Shown here piece by piece: positions 23,903-37,398 of a stretch of 64,000 nt of DNA. The translations under genes were made by a program, and so were the position numbers. The DNA is from Adenanthera pavonina (taxonomy: Eukaryota > Streptophyta > Magnoliopsida > Fabales > Fabaceae): contig JAIVEN010000002.1 of assembly GCA_026686845.1 (NCBI GenBank), positions 40,131,001 through 40,195,000 of the forward strand, given 5' to 3'. Within the stretch, counting starts at the first letter, position 1. Each line of letters opens with the position of its first letter. The notes beneath the pieces were generated by a model. That model was not told where the DNA came from, did no database searches, and was given only the letters and a program-made list of their open reading frames with translations.

Positions 23903-25418
23903 CGTTAGGTTTGCTAGCTTTCCAAAAGGGGAGTGAATTGGAAAATTTAAAATTTTCTACAAAATTGTAAAATAGTAGTGAAAGTAAAAGTTACAAAAAA
24001 CAGAGTGCAAAATATAAAAGAGCAGTTTCCAAGGTAGAGGAAGAGAGGACACAAAGATTTATCTTGATTTGGTCTACTCCTCTTGACGTATGTCCAATCC
24101 TCAAACCACCACTTGAGATTTTTCACTATCTTGCAAGAATTCAGTAAGCTCCTTGCAATGCCACAGTACAGCCTTGTGCTTCTAAGAGCTTCCAAATTTT
24201 CACTTTGCACTCTAGCAAAGTGTTTCCCAAATCCCTTGTAAAAATCTCTCATAAGAAAATCTTTCTTCCAGATAAAGAAAAGATTGATTACAATAAAAGA
24301 AAATCTCTAATACAGAGTAAATATGACAGTGGAAGTGCAATAAATGAAGTGTGGGTGAGTACAAGGCTTTTTCTAATGATTTTAATGGAGTTTCAGTATT
24401 TACAGCATTAAAAATATTACTCATAACTTCAAATGAAGTTTTATTTATAGATTTGTATCTTAACTATATGTTAGACACAAGATTTAGCTGTTAGAGACAT
24501 TATCCAACAGTTACTCTGCAAAATTAGCTATTCACCAACTGCATTTAATGTGTCTGACACTTTGAAATTCTAATTTTTGGGGTGTCAATAGACGAATTTC
24601 ACAAAAATCATAAGTTAAAGACTTTAATGTTAAACTTCTAAAATTCATTTGTTTAAAAGTGAAATTCAAATTTTGGTTTTGATAAATATTTCCCATGTTA
24701 GAACATATGAATTTTCAAGTTTAAATTGCATATGTTAAGTGTGAACAATTGTCTCATATTGCTACAGTGCATTCGAAGTTTGAATTTTAGGGAACCAAAG
24801 TTCTTCTGTCAGTGAGTGACTCAATATGGCATAAGAGTTATATTCTTTGAAATTCGAATTTTGAACTTTCCAAATTCATCTTTCAGAGGAACCTCGAAAT
24901 AGACTTACATGTTCTATTCCAAAGTTCAAATTTTGAAAACAAAAGTTCATCTATCAGAAGGACTGACTTTGAACTCTTTTTGCACTCTATAATCAGATGA
25001 ACTTTGTCATTGCTTCAGACAACTTTTCCATTTTTCACAAATTATACTTAACTCAAAATTCAAATTTCAATTAGTTGAAATCCATCTATCAAAGGTAACA
25101 TCTCTATAACTTCAAATTTCAATTACAAAAGTTCAAATTTTCAATGATACATATGGAGTTTAACAGTTTAACATTCACCTGTAAGTTAGTATTTTTCAAA
25201 TTTAACGTAAGTTAGCATAGGATAGTTGAAAAACACTTATTTAAAATTAGTGGGTGTGAGATCAAAACCTTTTACTCTGTGAAGACTATAAGAAATCCTA
25301 CAAACTAATTCTTTACTCATTTCTTCCTAGATTTCTTCACTTGAGTGTTCTTATACTCCTTTGATATTTTTCTTCCGAGCTCCAGTTGGTTGGAATCATC
25401 AAAACACTTGATTCAACA
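23903..25418 (-). repeat. SIRE-type solo LTR (1,516 bp, old)
   Basis: The minus-strand LTR runs from TGTTGAATCAAG (25418) to its damaged end at 23903 (CG for CA). The flanks are CTAGG (23898-23902) and CTGGG (25419-25423), a one-mismatch duplication. The repeat array is present but CpG-poor (about two exact TTCGAA). CTATAAATAAAA near 24440-24451 is its TATA box. Gypsy gag sequence is recognisable immediately to the right (25424 on). Confidence 0.85.
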
Positions 25419-26579
25419 CTGGGTGCTTAGTCTAGAGAAAATTTTTAAGATTGATGAGATGTAACTCTGAGATGAAAGCATTGTTAGCCATGTACATGCT
25501 TGAAAAAGAAACCGACAGATGGTGGCGCAATACGGAGTTGATCATGTAGGCTAGAAATATTCCTCTAAGATGGGAGAACTTTCTAGAACAGTTCTATGAC
25601 ACATATTTTCCATATTTAGCAAGGGATGAGAAAGAGGCCAAGTTTATCATGCTAAGACAAGAAATGATCAATCCGTTGATGAATATGTGATGGTGTTTAT
25701 ACAATTGGTTAGATATTCCACCTATCTCTAGCAACATGATGATGAGAGATAGAAAACTAAGAAGCTAGAGAGAGGACTAAAGCCAGCTATTAGAGAGCAA
25801 GTAGCTTCGATGCAGCTTAGAACTTTTAATGCCTTGGTAGAAGTTAGCAAAATCACAGAGAATGGTTTGAACCATATATTTTTGACATCTACTTCGTCAG
25901 CTAATATGAAGAAAGCTGCAGATGCTTTTACTCAAGGAGAAACTAGCTAGAAAAGAAAGAAGTCCTGGGGTGATAATAATTGGAAGACAAAGAAAGGTGG
26001 CAAGCAAGGAGGACCGAATGTGCTAAGAAATACTCAAATACCAATATGCAACTAGTGCAGAAGGGCTCATGGAGGCAAAGTTTGCTATGATGATCAAAAA
26101 GTCTGCTTCAAATGTGGAAAAGTTGGACATTATGCTTGGGATTGCACGATGGAGGTAGCTAACCGTAGACCATAAGCACAAGGGAGAGTTTTTGCTCTCA
26201 CTCAGCAAGAGGCACGTAAGTCACCTAATTTAATAAAAGATGTGAATAAGATTAATGATTATCTTATTAAAACATTATTTGATTTAGGTGCTAGCCACTT
26301 GTTTATATCTTATGACTGTGCTAAGAGGCTAGGTCTGGTAGTCACTATATTGCCCTATGATTTACATGTATCCCTAAGACTGCTTTTTGAACTAGATATG
26401 AGCATTATAAATTTCTTGTTATGCCATTTGCTCTGACAAATGCAATTTTCATGGACTACATGAATCAGACTTTTAGGCCATATTTAGATAGATTTGTTGT
26501 GATCTTTATAGATGATATTTTAGTATACTCCAAATCTTTAGAAGAACACGAAGTATAATATCTGAGAATTTTTACTGAA
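25419..26579 (+). pseudogene. Ty3/gypsy gag-protease-RT remnant with internal deletion
   Basis: Plus strand. The gag capsid region is readable (LEKIFKID, TDRWWR, then FLEQFYDTYFP and GLKPAIREQVAS in shifting frames). A zinc knuckle CFKCGKVGHYAWDC lies near 26104-26145, and protease has DLGASHLFIS near 26283-26312. After the protease start the sequence jumps within tens of bases to RT (MPFALTN, FIDDILVYSKS near 26500-26540), skipping the rest of protease and the RT fingers, then meets a family A LTR start at 26580. It is a doubly deleted relic. Confidence 0.8.
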
Positions 26580-28797
26580 TGTTCAAGGCTCAATATTTTA
26601 AAATCTATAAGGAATTTGAAAAAATAGGCACATAACATTTTGCATGAAATAAAGCAAAAAGGTCAATTATCTAGATTGGAAGGAAAAAAGAAAAAATGAT
26701 GATTTTGCTCCTAGAAAAAAAAAAGGAAAAGGAAAAGGAAAGAAGAAAAAACAAAGAAAAGAGAAAGGGGTGGACATGTGCGGAGGGTGAAGAAAAATGT
26801 ATAAATTTTGGAAAAAATTACACTTAAAGACCTAAAAATTTTAAAATTTATAAATTTGTTCCAAGTTCATGGTATTTTTATAAATATAAAAAATTATAGT
26901 TAAAGTGAAGCTCTCAATGAGTTAAGCCCAATGAAATATAGTATTAAATTTATTAAGATCAAACTAATATTTATAGGGTAATTAGGTTTTATTATTACTA
27001 TTTTACCCGATAAAAATCAGTTTGGATTATAGGAAGAGGCAGTATTAATTCAAAAAAAATTAGTGGGTCTTGATAAAATATATTTTGGATCAAAATATTG
27101 ATTTTGGATCAAAAGTAATTATTAGATAATTCTGTACCAATTTAATGACAATTTTGACAAAAATACTTAATTGATACAAGTAACTTTAATCAGTAAAGTA
27201 TATTTTGATCCATTAAACTTTGAGGCAATTTTTGGCCAAAAGGATGTTGAAACAAGTCTGATTTGATGAGTGGGACATGAAGGAAATTTTTAGAAAAGCT
27301 TTTACTAAAAGTAACCCAAGTTAATTATTAACTAAACTTATTTATTGTTAGATATTTATCATTTTCAGTTATCTTGGTCATCATCCCCAGCCACATTCAC
27401 AACACAAATAGTGAGAAAAGAGGGAGAGAAGTCGTAGAAGAGAGGAGAGAAAAAGACAAGGCAAAAGGACTTGGTTTGGATTCAAACTTTTAAGGTAAAA
27501 TTCTATGACCATTTTCTTGTGTTCCCTTGAGTTTAAAAGAGTTTTATGGCTTATTTTCTCCTATTTTTCCACCACAATTTTTGCCTAGAGAGAGAGAGGA
27601 GAGATAAAATTGAACCATGGAAAACTAAACTATGAAAAGTGTTGTATAGGTCTCAAGATGCAAGAATATGCTATTAGATTTCAAGTTTGTTGGATAAATA
27701 TTTTTCTACAATTAATGGTAATTTTCTGCCTATTTAGGGTTTGAATTAGGAATGAAATTTTATGATTTTGACCCCAAAAATGAATTCCTTAGGTCCAAAA
27801 TAGGTTAGAATAAGTGTGATGTACAACAAATTCCCAAAGAATAACTATATAGATTTTTAGGATTAAGGTGGTACTTTGAGAAGCAAGTCATGTAATTATT
27901 GGATTGAGAGTTGTTTTGATGATGCAATAGGGTTCTAAGAGGAAATTGAAGATCAAGGAAAGAGTGTGCAAAGTTTACAGTGACTTGGAAAGCCCTAAGG
28001 TAGTTATGTTACCATTTATGCCTATTATGTATAAGTTTGATTTCATTGATTCTTTGACTATGCCATGCTATGTAATTGATGTTTTACATTGAAAATGTGT
28101 TGTTGGCTGCTATTATGAAGAGTTTATGACCCTTGGATGTCCAATTCTTAAGGTGTTACTATGCCAAAATTTTCATAAAAATGTATGGCATATTATGATA
28201 GTATGTTTTCCTCCTTGATGTTTCATAACATGCTATGATGTTTTATGTGTATAAATGGATGTAACTACTGAATCTTTAAATATCACCCCTTTCCAAATGT
28301 CTAACACTATAGATTTAAGTTATGGCAAGACTTCCCAAGAGGCAAATGGAAAGGAGAAGAAGGTTGCCCATTAAGATGAATTTGCTTTCCTTGGTGTTTT
28401 GTTTGGAATATCTTGCAAAAATAAAGTGTATGATTTTAGGACTCTACTTGATTGTAATTATGTTTATCTAGATCTAACATAATGTAATGTGCAAAGTAGA
28501 GAACTAAAATGACCATGTATGTATATATTAAGATATATTTTGCAAAGTTGAATGATGTAAGTGGCCATTCTTAGTACTACTGGAAAATATGTGTATCGTA
28601 CAAACTTTCTAATGTGTAATATATGAATGTTTATATGGCTGTAAAGTTTACATGAATATCTTTTTATAGACACCAAGATCACTCAAATTGGAGTTGTGTG
28701 AGAATTAAGATAAGTTTCCAAAGCAAATTATAATAAATAGATATTATTATTTCTTTTAAAGTTAGTTTATTAACTAATTGTTGATGTGGCTGAGCAG
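26580..28797 (+). repeat. family A LTR, 5' and middle part
   Basis: The start TGTTCAAGG is diverged, but the following blocks match the 16541 LTR in order: ATAAGGAATT, AAAATTACACTTAAAGA, the GAGAGA-rich segment near 27420-27480, the ACTACTGAATCTTT block near 28264, and AAGATCACTCAAATTGGA at 28675. That last block corresponds to about position 2165 of the 2,555-bp solo LTR. No LTR end is seen before the ORF remnant at 28798. Confidence 0.5.
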
Positions 28798-29851
28798 ATG
28801 TTTGAATCCACAAGCAACTTAGTGGTGGACTATCAGTCAGAGCCTTACCCTAGACCAGAAGGACTACCTTGTGCGAAAAGTAGTGGCACAAACGTAGTAT
28901 CTATAGGTGGTATGATAGGAATACCCTTTGAGGTTTGGCCATCACATCAAGAACCGATGGTTATATAGCCAATAAGGGAGGAAGATTATAAGCCTCCTAA
29001 CAAGCCAGAAGTTGAGGTGGTGGAAGATGTGGACTGGGAGTTAGCTTTCTTAGAGGAATCAGATAATACCCCAGACAATAGATCACCGGATATAGAGACT
29101 ATAGTCTATAGAATCATAAGGAAGTTCTCTAGAGGGTATGAAGTTTACTCAGAGGGTCCTGATAGGGTTCTGTCCTTTATGACTAGATTGTCCCAAGTCT
29201 AATATGACTTAGAGAGACTAGGGAATAGGCATCCTGAACAACTATGGATTGATACTATGCTTAGAAAGATACCTAATGATAAGTTTTGGATGGAGATTAA
29301 GGCCAAGTTAGAAGGTAGAGAGTATAAGAGCTTGACATTGTATCAGGATATATTATGTTGAGGCCAATCTAAAGAAGAAAAAGAAAGAGAAAGAGGAAAA
29401 TAAGAACAAGAAAGATAAGGGAAAAGGAAAAAGTCCAGTCTTAGCACGTCATCATATGCCAAACTTCTCCCACATACCTACTAACACAGTGAGTGAGTTA
29501 TTCGAGGTGGTTGACACAGTTACTAAAATATACCTTGAGAGTTATTGAGTCTTTTGTGATTCCCTTATTCTGACTTTCTTAGATACAGTAAGGGATTCAC
29601 ATGATCATATGGAGATATAAGGCCAACAGCTTCTTGATACTGTATCGATAGACGCAGTACTTACTATATTGTCGGAGGATGAGGATTACTAGTTTCCGGT
29701 AAAGGAAGAACTTAGACGGTATTACCCTAAGAATCCATATGCTTGTGTTAAGGAGTTGATTCATCACGAGAGACTGAGACTAGAGCTAGCTGACATAGAG
29801 AGGACTGAGACAGACCCGGCAAGATCACAGAAACATGTTTTAGTTATTTGA
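28798..29851 (+). pseudogene. unrecognised retroelement-associated ORF, decayed
   Basis: From ATG 28798 the same frame is readable through TAG (28969) and a TAA (about 29200, probably a former Gln), then shifts once near 29350 and continues to TGA at 29849-29851, with three more stops. About 350 codons are recoverable. Visible blocks: EEDYKPPNKPEVEVVEDVDW, a helical block with RHPEQLWIDTMLRKIP, EGREYKSLTLYQDIL, a Lys/Glu run, then ELRRYYPKNPYACVKELIHH and LRLELADIERTETDPARS. It has no RT, integrase or zinc-knuckle motif. A gag-like protein of a non-autonomous gypsy element is possible from its place between LTR A pieces, but I do not recognise the family. Confidence 0.5.
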
Positions 29852-31339
29852 AAGTGCTTATGTTTGGATCAAAGCTACGATTTTGCTTAGAATATGATAT
29901 GAATATGCATGAATTTGTTTGAATGTTGAACAACACATAAGAACATGTTAAGAGCATGCTTTGATCTTGAATTATTGTGGCAACCCTATGTAAACTTGTT
30001 TTTTGTGTCAATTGCTTGAAGAATATTATGTTAGAATAGGATAATGATGCTACTGAGATTTTTCCAAGTCTCATTACCCATAATCTCTAACCATAATTAG
30101 GTCCAAGTTATACAATGGACAAATGAAAGGATGTGGAGCCACGAAGAATTAGAAATTTATTGTGATGTTCTATTTGTATAAAAAATATGTAATTAAAGTT
30201 ATGAATTATAACATGATGTAAATTATACTTGACATAATTACTTATGAATGAAAGTATGTTTTGGAATGATTTATGAGTTGATTTAATGATTCATGATTAA
30301 TTATTTAATTATTCCTAAGTATATAGTATGAAAAAGTCTATTATGACATCCATATGCTTAGTAAGAAAATACCTTAGGAAAATTATTATGATATGATGAA
30401 TAATTAATGATAACATTAAGAGGAGGTCTTAAACTTTAGTTTGAGATGAATTTGACCCAATTTAGTTAAGTATAAATGAAGTTATGGAATTTCCAAGTGA
30501 GATGGTAAAAATCTGGAAATTTTTATTAACCATATGAACTATTTTTCTTGTAGAGGACTTCACAAGCTTCAAGTAGCAATTTGAAGAACCCTAAAATGAA
30601 TTTTGTAGAATTAGTTATAATTTTTCAAAATTTAGTAATACCAAGTGAATAGTGACCTAAGTAAATTTATGGTCAAATTTTTATGTTGGCCCATTCTAAC
30701 TTCTAAATGCATTCCCATGGAACCTAAATCATATAAATGAATGGATATTGGTTTCTAAAGTAAGGTTTAACATCATGCCTATAAATTGTAACTAATAGTA
30801 TGTCACTCTTAGTACCATGCCTTACAAAATAGCGATTATTTTGACCTCTTTATAGTAATTCAGCCACCACTCGGACATTTTGTAGTTGAATATATGAGTA
30901 TTATACATGGTTAGAAACTAGAGAAAAATATCTTTAAAATGATTGAAAGAACACTTACTATGGATGTATGTACGATTTGTTATGATTTTTCTACTTTGTT
31001 ACCATGAATCAGGAAAATTGAAAAATAACCAAATCTACAATAAATTTCATGAATCAAACAGTACCAAATGGCCCTTCCAATGCTATGCTTTTTATTTTTC
31101 CCATGTGGACAATTATTTAAACTATTTTTAGAGGCTTGAATCACCTCATACAATTTTTGTAGAGTTAGTTACGAATTTTCAAAGTTCGGTCAATAAAATA
31201 GAATTTACCAAATGAACAATACCGAATTTATAAAGAATTCTATTTTTATATTCTAAGTGATTCAAGCTTCCAAATGTGCATAAATGAACTCTATTAAAGT
31301 TTAATACATGGGAAATGAAACTAAAAGTAAGGTGTTACA
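29852..31339 (+). repeat. family A-related LTR 3' parts
   Basis: The CTACTGAGATTTTTCC block (30052) matches the LTR block at 18293. The end at 31339 is GGTGTTACA, matching the 19095 end. A similar run-up, ending TAAGGTTTAACA near 30772, suggests two LTR 3' ends in succession. Boundaries inside are uncertain. Confidence 0.45.
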
Positions 31340-32935
31340 AAATTCACTAGACAAAAAAGCCCTTTAGTTCTCTCTCTTATGCTTCAACATATCTAGGGGT
31401 AAATGGTTAAAAAGAAATAAATAATTGGAAGACAATTGTATACCATTGGATCAAGAACCAATGCAAGGGCCAATATCCACTCACTTTCCATATAAAAACC
31501 CCTCCACTATATTTGCTCATTTTGTAAGAAGCTTAGGAGGCTTTAGAGAGGGAGGGATGAAGGCATGCTAGGAAGAGAAAGAGAGTGTGGCCAAGAGAAA
31601 GGGAGAGAAGGAAGGAGAGGAAGAGAGAAAGAAGAAGAAGAAAGAGAGGAAAGGAAAAAGAGGCTAGAGAAGGTCTCCAAAAGGTAAGGTTCTTCTCTTA
31701 ATCTTTTCTAGTATCTCTTTTCTTTCATTTAGCTTAAGATTTAATGATATCATAGGCTTTAATCAAGCTAAGAAAGTGATCTAAAGTTATATGAAAGCAT
31801 GGTTGAAAGTAAAGTTAGTAAAGCTCCAAGGTAGTTTTTTACCATTACTTAATGTTATTGCTTATAAATATTATACATGTTATCATGATTTGTAAATGAT
31901 GCCACGTTGCTGTTATAAATGTTTTTCTATAATTGGTGGCTGTTTTATGTTAAGGGCTAAGCCCTAGGATAACTATTTACTAAACCATCATGCTACCAAA
32001 ATTTTGTTAGATAACATGGAAGTTTTGATGTTTTAATGAAAGTATACTATGTTTTGTATGCTTTCAAATGTTTTTGTAACAACATGATGGCATGTGCAAG
32101 TTAACTACTAACATTTCCTAATCTCACCTCTTAAATAATCAATTATAGGGCCAAGCAATGTCAAGGGAAATAGTATAGTAAGGAGGATTGAAGACCAAGA
32201 TTGATGTATTAAAACTGTTATACTCTATTTTTGTACTGTGTATTTCTGGTTACTGTATAAATTCATACATGCCTCTAAAAATTTAGTAGTCTATATGTAT
32301 AAATAGATCCATGTCCCACAAACAAAATGACATTAGTTTGGCTATATTTGGATTTATACAATGGTAGTAATACATGTTTTGCTCAAACTGCTCCAGTGAA
32401 TGTTATTTCTAACCTCTAATGATATATGTTAATGCCATGACTATTAGAAGTAGAATAAAATATACAAAAAATATGATTAGAAAGTAGACATATAAATATT
32501 TTCAAAGATGCTAAGTATTCTCCAAATGGCTCTATATTTTAATAGAAACAAATTTTCAAATTTGAGGCTCAGATTTTAGACAGAATTAGTGACATAAAAT
32601 TGAACAATAAAGTTTACACAATAAACTATACCAATCTATGTGTCTATTTTCCAGTTTCTTATTTTTTTCTTTAAAGTTCAAGATGTGGAAAATTTTTAGA
32701 GACTTGGAATACTGGAAAATTATTTTTTTATATTTAGTTATATTTTTGAAATATCACTGTACAATAAGTTGTAAAACCAACAAGAACAATTTTATACAGT
32801 TTTAAAATTTTAATTTATTCAAATTTTCAAGGACTATTTTCATGCTTCAAAGCCAAGTAGTTTTCAAGGGAAATGCTTTAAAATGTAAGATGTAATAGAG
32901 AACGACTAGGCTTTACATGGGTTAACTTTTCTCAA
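31340..32935 (+). other. LTR-like promoter and leader region, unclassified
   Basis: TATAAAAACCCC near 31491 is followed by a purine-rich transcribed-type leader (31540-31680) and AGGTAAGG, a splice-donor-like site. A TAACTACTAACATTTCC block at 32100 resembles family A LTR blocks. I cannot define its ends. No ORF is supported. Confidence 0.4.
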
Positions 32936-33283
32936 CTTGGGAACATAATTTATGGCTTGTGATGGCTTAAATCATGAAGGTATGAAGATTTTTACCCTCC
33001 CTCTCCTCTTTCTCCAAGTTTTTTAAGGATGATTTTTGTGGGTTTCCTTTAGATTTTGAAATTGGTTGAGTTCTCACCGATTGAAATGTGTTAAAATGCT
33101 TCATTTTGAGGCTTGGGAACACAATTTTAAGGCATGGGAAGGCATAAATCATAAAGATATGAAGGTTTTTACCCTTCTCCTCCTCTTTCTCCAAGTTTTA
33201 AGGATGATTTTCATGGGTTTCCATTAGATTTTGAAATTGGTTAAGCTCCCACCAATTGCAATGTGTTAGAATGCTTCATTGGA
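32936..33283. repeat. tandem duplication, two units of about 175 bp
   Basis: Unit 1 begins CTTGGGAACA at 32936 and unit 2 begins CTTGGGAACA at 33112. Both contain the CTCCTCTTTCTCCAAGTTTT block, the GATTTTGAAATTGGTT block, and end in AATGTGTTA.AATGCTTCATT. Differences are scattered substitutions and small indels. Confidence 0.8.
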
Positions 33284-35536
33284 GTGTTGAAAGTTCGCCT
33301 TATGTATTTGATGATGGTTTACAGCTTGTGGGTATCAGACCATAGCCTTTAATTTGGGATTTTTCTTGGTGTTTGAATTTACTAAGTTCATGGCTAGTTT
33401 GAAGAGTTGTTTTGAGTTCAAATATGAGTGGGTATATTGTTGGTAACTTAGTTTTGTTAGGTTTAAGCTTGGGTCACCGAGTTGGGTTGTAAAAGAAACT
33501 TTGTCACCACTTGATATATGTGTTTGATGGTTATGTAGGATGCGTGATGATTTTATTGTATCTACACTCTAACAAGTTGTTTTGAAGCAATGAATTCATT
33601 GTTAGTGCTCCAATGACCTACTATGGTATTGTGTGTGTGTGTATGTGGGCAACTTAAGGTAACATGATATGCATTTTTTATGGCATGGCTAGTAAGTTTC
33701 TTCTACCCTTTTCTTCTTTTGAAAACTATAACAAGACAACGGAAATGGTTAGATGTATGTATGCTTGTAAGCATAGAAGAACTTGATGTATGATTATTGT
33801 GCAATTCTAAAGTCATATCTTGCATAAGAATACTATACTAGTGTGATGATTATCACAATGATGTTGATGATAATGAGAGTAAGACATGAGAATGGCTTAT
33901 GCATGTATGTATATAAGTTTATGAGCATGATGAACATGGATATTTATACGATTATTATGCATCCCTGTAAATTATCTTGTATGTTGATATTGTGCTAGCA
34001 TGGTGATATATAGTATGAGATGACATGTTAGCATAGCATTTGACATTGTCATTGGTTGTACAATGTTGAGACATTATGATGTTGGGTGATGATGTCAGTA
34101 AATACCACGTGGTATGCTAATCCACTAAATAGCACACAAGGCATTAAGCTCAATGGTAAGGCTTGTGATATTTCTATCACTAAATAGTCATTCTTTGGCT
34201 AGGAGACTCAGGTGGCTATGGATTGGGGATGCACCTTCTCAAAATGACCATCAATTTGGGTAGTCCCAAGGAAGGAGAACTATGGTCCAACCATTAGTAG
34301 AATGGCCTTTGGTCGGGTCATGACTAATGGGAAGTGTGCTTTAGTGGTTACCCTAGAATTGGCCTTCACCTATTGTTGGAAGGGGCTACTTAATGAGGTT
34401 ACCTTATGATGGTAACTAGCTCATAGTTCTATCCATGATTATTGGGCTTTTCATTACATATCATTTGGATTGCATTTTGCACGGTATATCTTGTGTATGT
34501 AAGCTTGTAGTTAAAATACCCTGCTTTTATATTTAAAATCCTTTGTTTATTAAAGTTGTCCACTGGTTACTGGGACTTTTGTCTTATCTCCAATGGTTAA
34601 CATTTTCAAGAAGAGGAACCTACCTCTAGGAAGGCGGAAGCTAAGGGGGATTAGTTCTCCTTAGTGATGTGTAGGATATTAGAGTACCATCATTGCATGT
34701 GGTCTTCTTTGAGAACACATGTTATATATATGTAGTATAGTGCCAAGTATAGGCTATTGACATCATACCATTTGTAATGTCTTTTTTTTTTTTGCTTGTC
34801 CCTTGGTTTGTCTTTAGGTTCTTGTATCTCATGTTTCACCTATATTTCTTGTGATTACAAGGTTGGTTAAAGCTATGATGTGTATAGATGTGTATGTTGA
34901 TCAATGTATGGATGTGTGCATTGATGTAATGATAATTTAAGCCAATTTAATGCTTTTATGAGGTTTAATGTTGTGGTTGTTGTGTATGTCAAGGGATGTG
35001 ACCTATTTGTTGTCGTAGTGAGTTTGGGCCCAGTACTAGTTGGCCCACATGTACTTTGATAAGTTAAAAGTGGTATATGTGGTTGGTCTTATCATTTGGT
35101 AGGTTTTGACGGAAATGGGTATGTCAATATTGGAAGGATTTAGGGTTCAAGGAGGTCAAATCTTAAAAAAGAGGTTTCCTTGAAGTGCAACCTCCTTGGG
35201 TAGTGTCTTTGTATCATTTGTGACTTGTAAGAATAAGTTGGTGTCCAAAAGGTTAATTTGGTTTTGGGTGGTGTGAGTGCCAAGTTTTGGTCTAAAAGTT
35301 GTCATTTCGGTCCTAAAGGTCTAAAATCTCCATACAGAGGAGTTTTGAGGTGGGGTCTGTACCCATAGTTAAAGAGGATCATATGTGACTTGTAAATTTT
35401 GGAATCATATCAATTAAAGGTCCAGGTAAGAAGTTATGTGTAATTCACCCAGAAAACTAGCCTTTTTGTTGTCATGGACAATAGGTGTTGGCATTGTGGT
35501 GCCAGTATGCTTAGCAGTGACACCACAACAAAGTCA
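33284..35536 (+). repeat. family B LTR-like copy
   Basis: It matches the 15127-20036 LTR in order: the TTTCTA.CACTAAAT and GGTGCACCTTC-like blocks (34170-34400 versus 16290-16510), the TTACTGGGACTTTTGTCTT block (34566 versus 19212), and TCTAAAATCTCCATAC (35320 versus 19758). A (GT)n run lies near 33632. Clean LTR ends and a target duplication are not seen, so boundaries are approximate. Confidence 0.45.
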
Positions 35537-37398
35537 GTATCTCCTAATTCTTTTGCTTCCTAGTCACAGTACTTGGTCATTTAATTGAAATAACACCTCA
35601 TACACCATAAATTACCTCTAAATCAGTAGAATTCTATGCAATGTTCATTTAAATCCAGACAAATAACATCCATTTTACAAAATTAAGCTTACATTTAATT
35701 GCTAGAGAAAATAAATGCTAATCAAATATTTATATTGAAAATGCCATATATGATAAACTCTCCAACTGTATATATATATAGCTAAACTTAACAAAGATAA
35801 GAGAGCTGCATGTTTAGAAAATATTTTTATTGCCAAATTTTTGTTTAGTTATAATCACTTAATACTAATGTCAACGAACTCAAAATTGAACATAAAACAC
35901 AAATGATTTATGTGAGGTACCTATAAGCATGATTGTGATAAAAACAAATGTTTAAGATAAAGTGGACAAAGAGAGAGAACATTCATAGTTTGCTGTAGGA
36001 ACCAAAGGCTAAATTTACTAACTTTAAGTTTAATTGTTCAATAAATAACCTTCTATAGTTCTAGTTTTGGCAATTAAGCCACTCAAACTTCCAACATTTG
36101 GAAAATTTATAAACACTAATTAAAATGAAGATGCTTAAAATAGAAAAAATTGAGAGAAATTTACCAAGGAGTATGTCTGTTCAATTGAGTTTTACCAATA
36201 TGCCAATTTAATTAACCAATTTCCTTACTTTCTTTTACTTCCTAGTGAATTAAAGGAATTAACTGCTACATGCTGAAAATTCAAGGGGCTCATTATCAAT
36301 AGCAGTAAAGTGGTCATTTGCCCTAGGGTCAAACTTGAAAGGGGTTATTTTCACGTTAAACTAAACAAAAAGCTACTATCCAAACATTATATGGAATTCA
36401 CTTCAAAAGATAAGCATGGTAAGGAGGGAGGCTGACAACTTATGTTACTTGATGGTTGCTAAAATAGGTAGGATCTATTGCACTTGAAGTATTTCCTTTT
36501 AGTTCTTTTTAATTTGTTTACATAGAAAGCGAAAACAAAATATTGTACCACATTTACTACCAGAAAAATGAGTTCTAGCTCTGGAAACACAATAAATTGC
36601 AGTGCAATCACCATAACAAAAAGAAAAAGGAATTCTTAATAGGAATTGTTTTCTTCTATCTATAAATAAAACAAATAAAGTAAGGTAAAGATGACAACTA
36701 CTTAAGGGCAAAGAGAGCATACCTTAAAGAATTCAACATTTATTAGTTATAATTTCTTTACAAGCCTCACATATTTATCCATAAGCAAATCAGATACTCC
36801 TTTTGCATCTTTAAGTACTAAGCCATAAAACCCTAATTCACAAATGAAGAAGAAAGAAGGGAGAAAAGAATGAAATTATACCTAACACATAAAGGTTGTG
36901 GCTTACCCAAAAAATTGACTCAAGGAGGATGACAGCTTATAGCTATGAGGACGATAGGAGAAGTGAAGAATAGTAAAAAGGTTGTAAAATAACAATAAAA
37001 AATCAAAAATAAATACCGCAATGGTGGGATAGAGTGGAAGCGACCTGGGCAAGCATGGGTGATCGAAAGCAAGAGGGAGTACATGCTTTGTGGTGGGTTC
37101 ATGCCAAGAGAAGGAGTGAGAGAGATCATGAGCAGTTCCAAAGAGAGCAAGAGTACAATCTTGCAAGGGTAAAACTCTTGAGCATTTATGCAAGTTTAGT
37201 GAGGGGAAAAATGTGAATTCATGGATCAAGTTTTTTCCAAATAGATACCCAAGTATTTGATAGTAATTAGGCTAGTTTCAAGTATTTTTTAGAAGTTTTT
37301 CACTTCCAAGGTATTTTATATGGGATTTCCCCTAAAACTAAAAAGCCAATCTTTTTATTAAGAAAAGCATAATAAAAGAGTTTATTAGTTTTTTCTCT
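35537..37398. other. non-coding, AT-rich; no gene recognised
   Basis: No coding sequence is supported. Open frames at 36499-36720 and 36903-37229 have no family motif. The part 36250-36370 resembles an inverted LTR body, but I could not anchor it. The LINE begins somewhere before 37399. Confidence 0.4.

Noticed and set aside
36903..37229. 108-codon minus-strand ORF with Leu/Phe-rich tail
   Set aside because: No family motif, overlapping open frames on both strands, and it lies in transposon debris just before the LINE.
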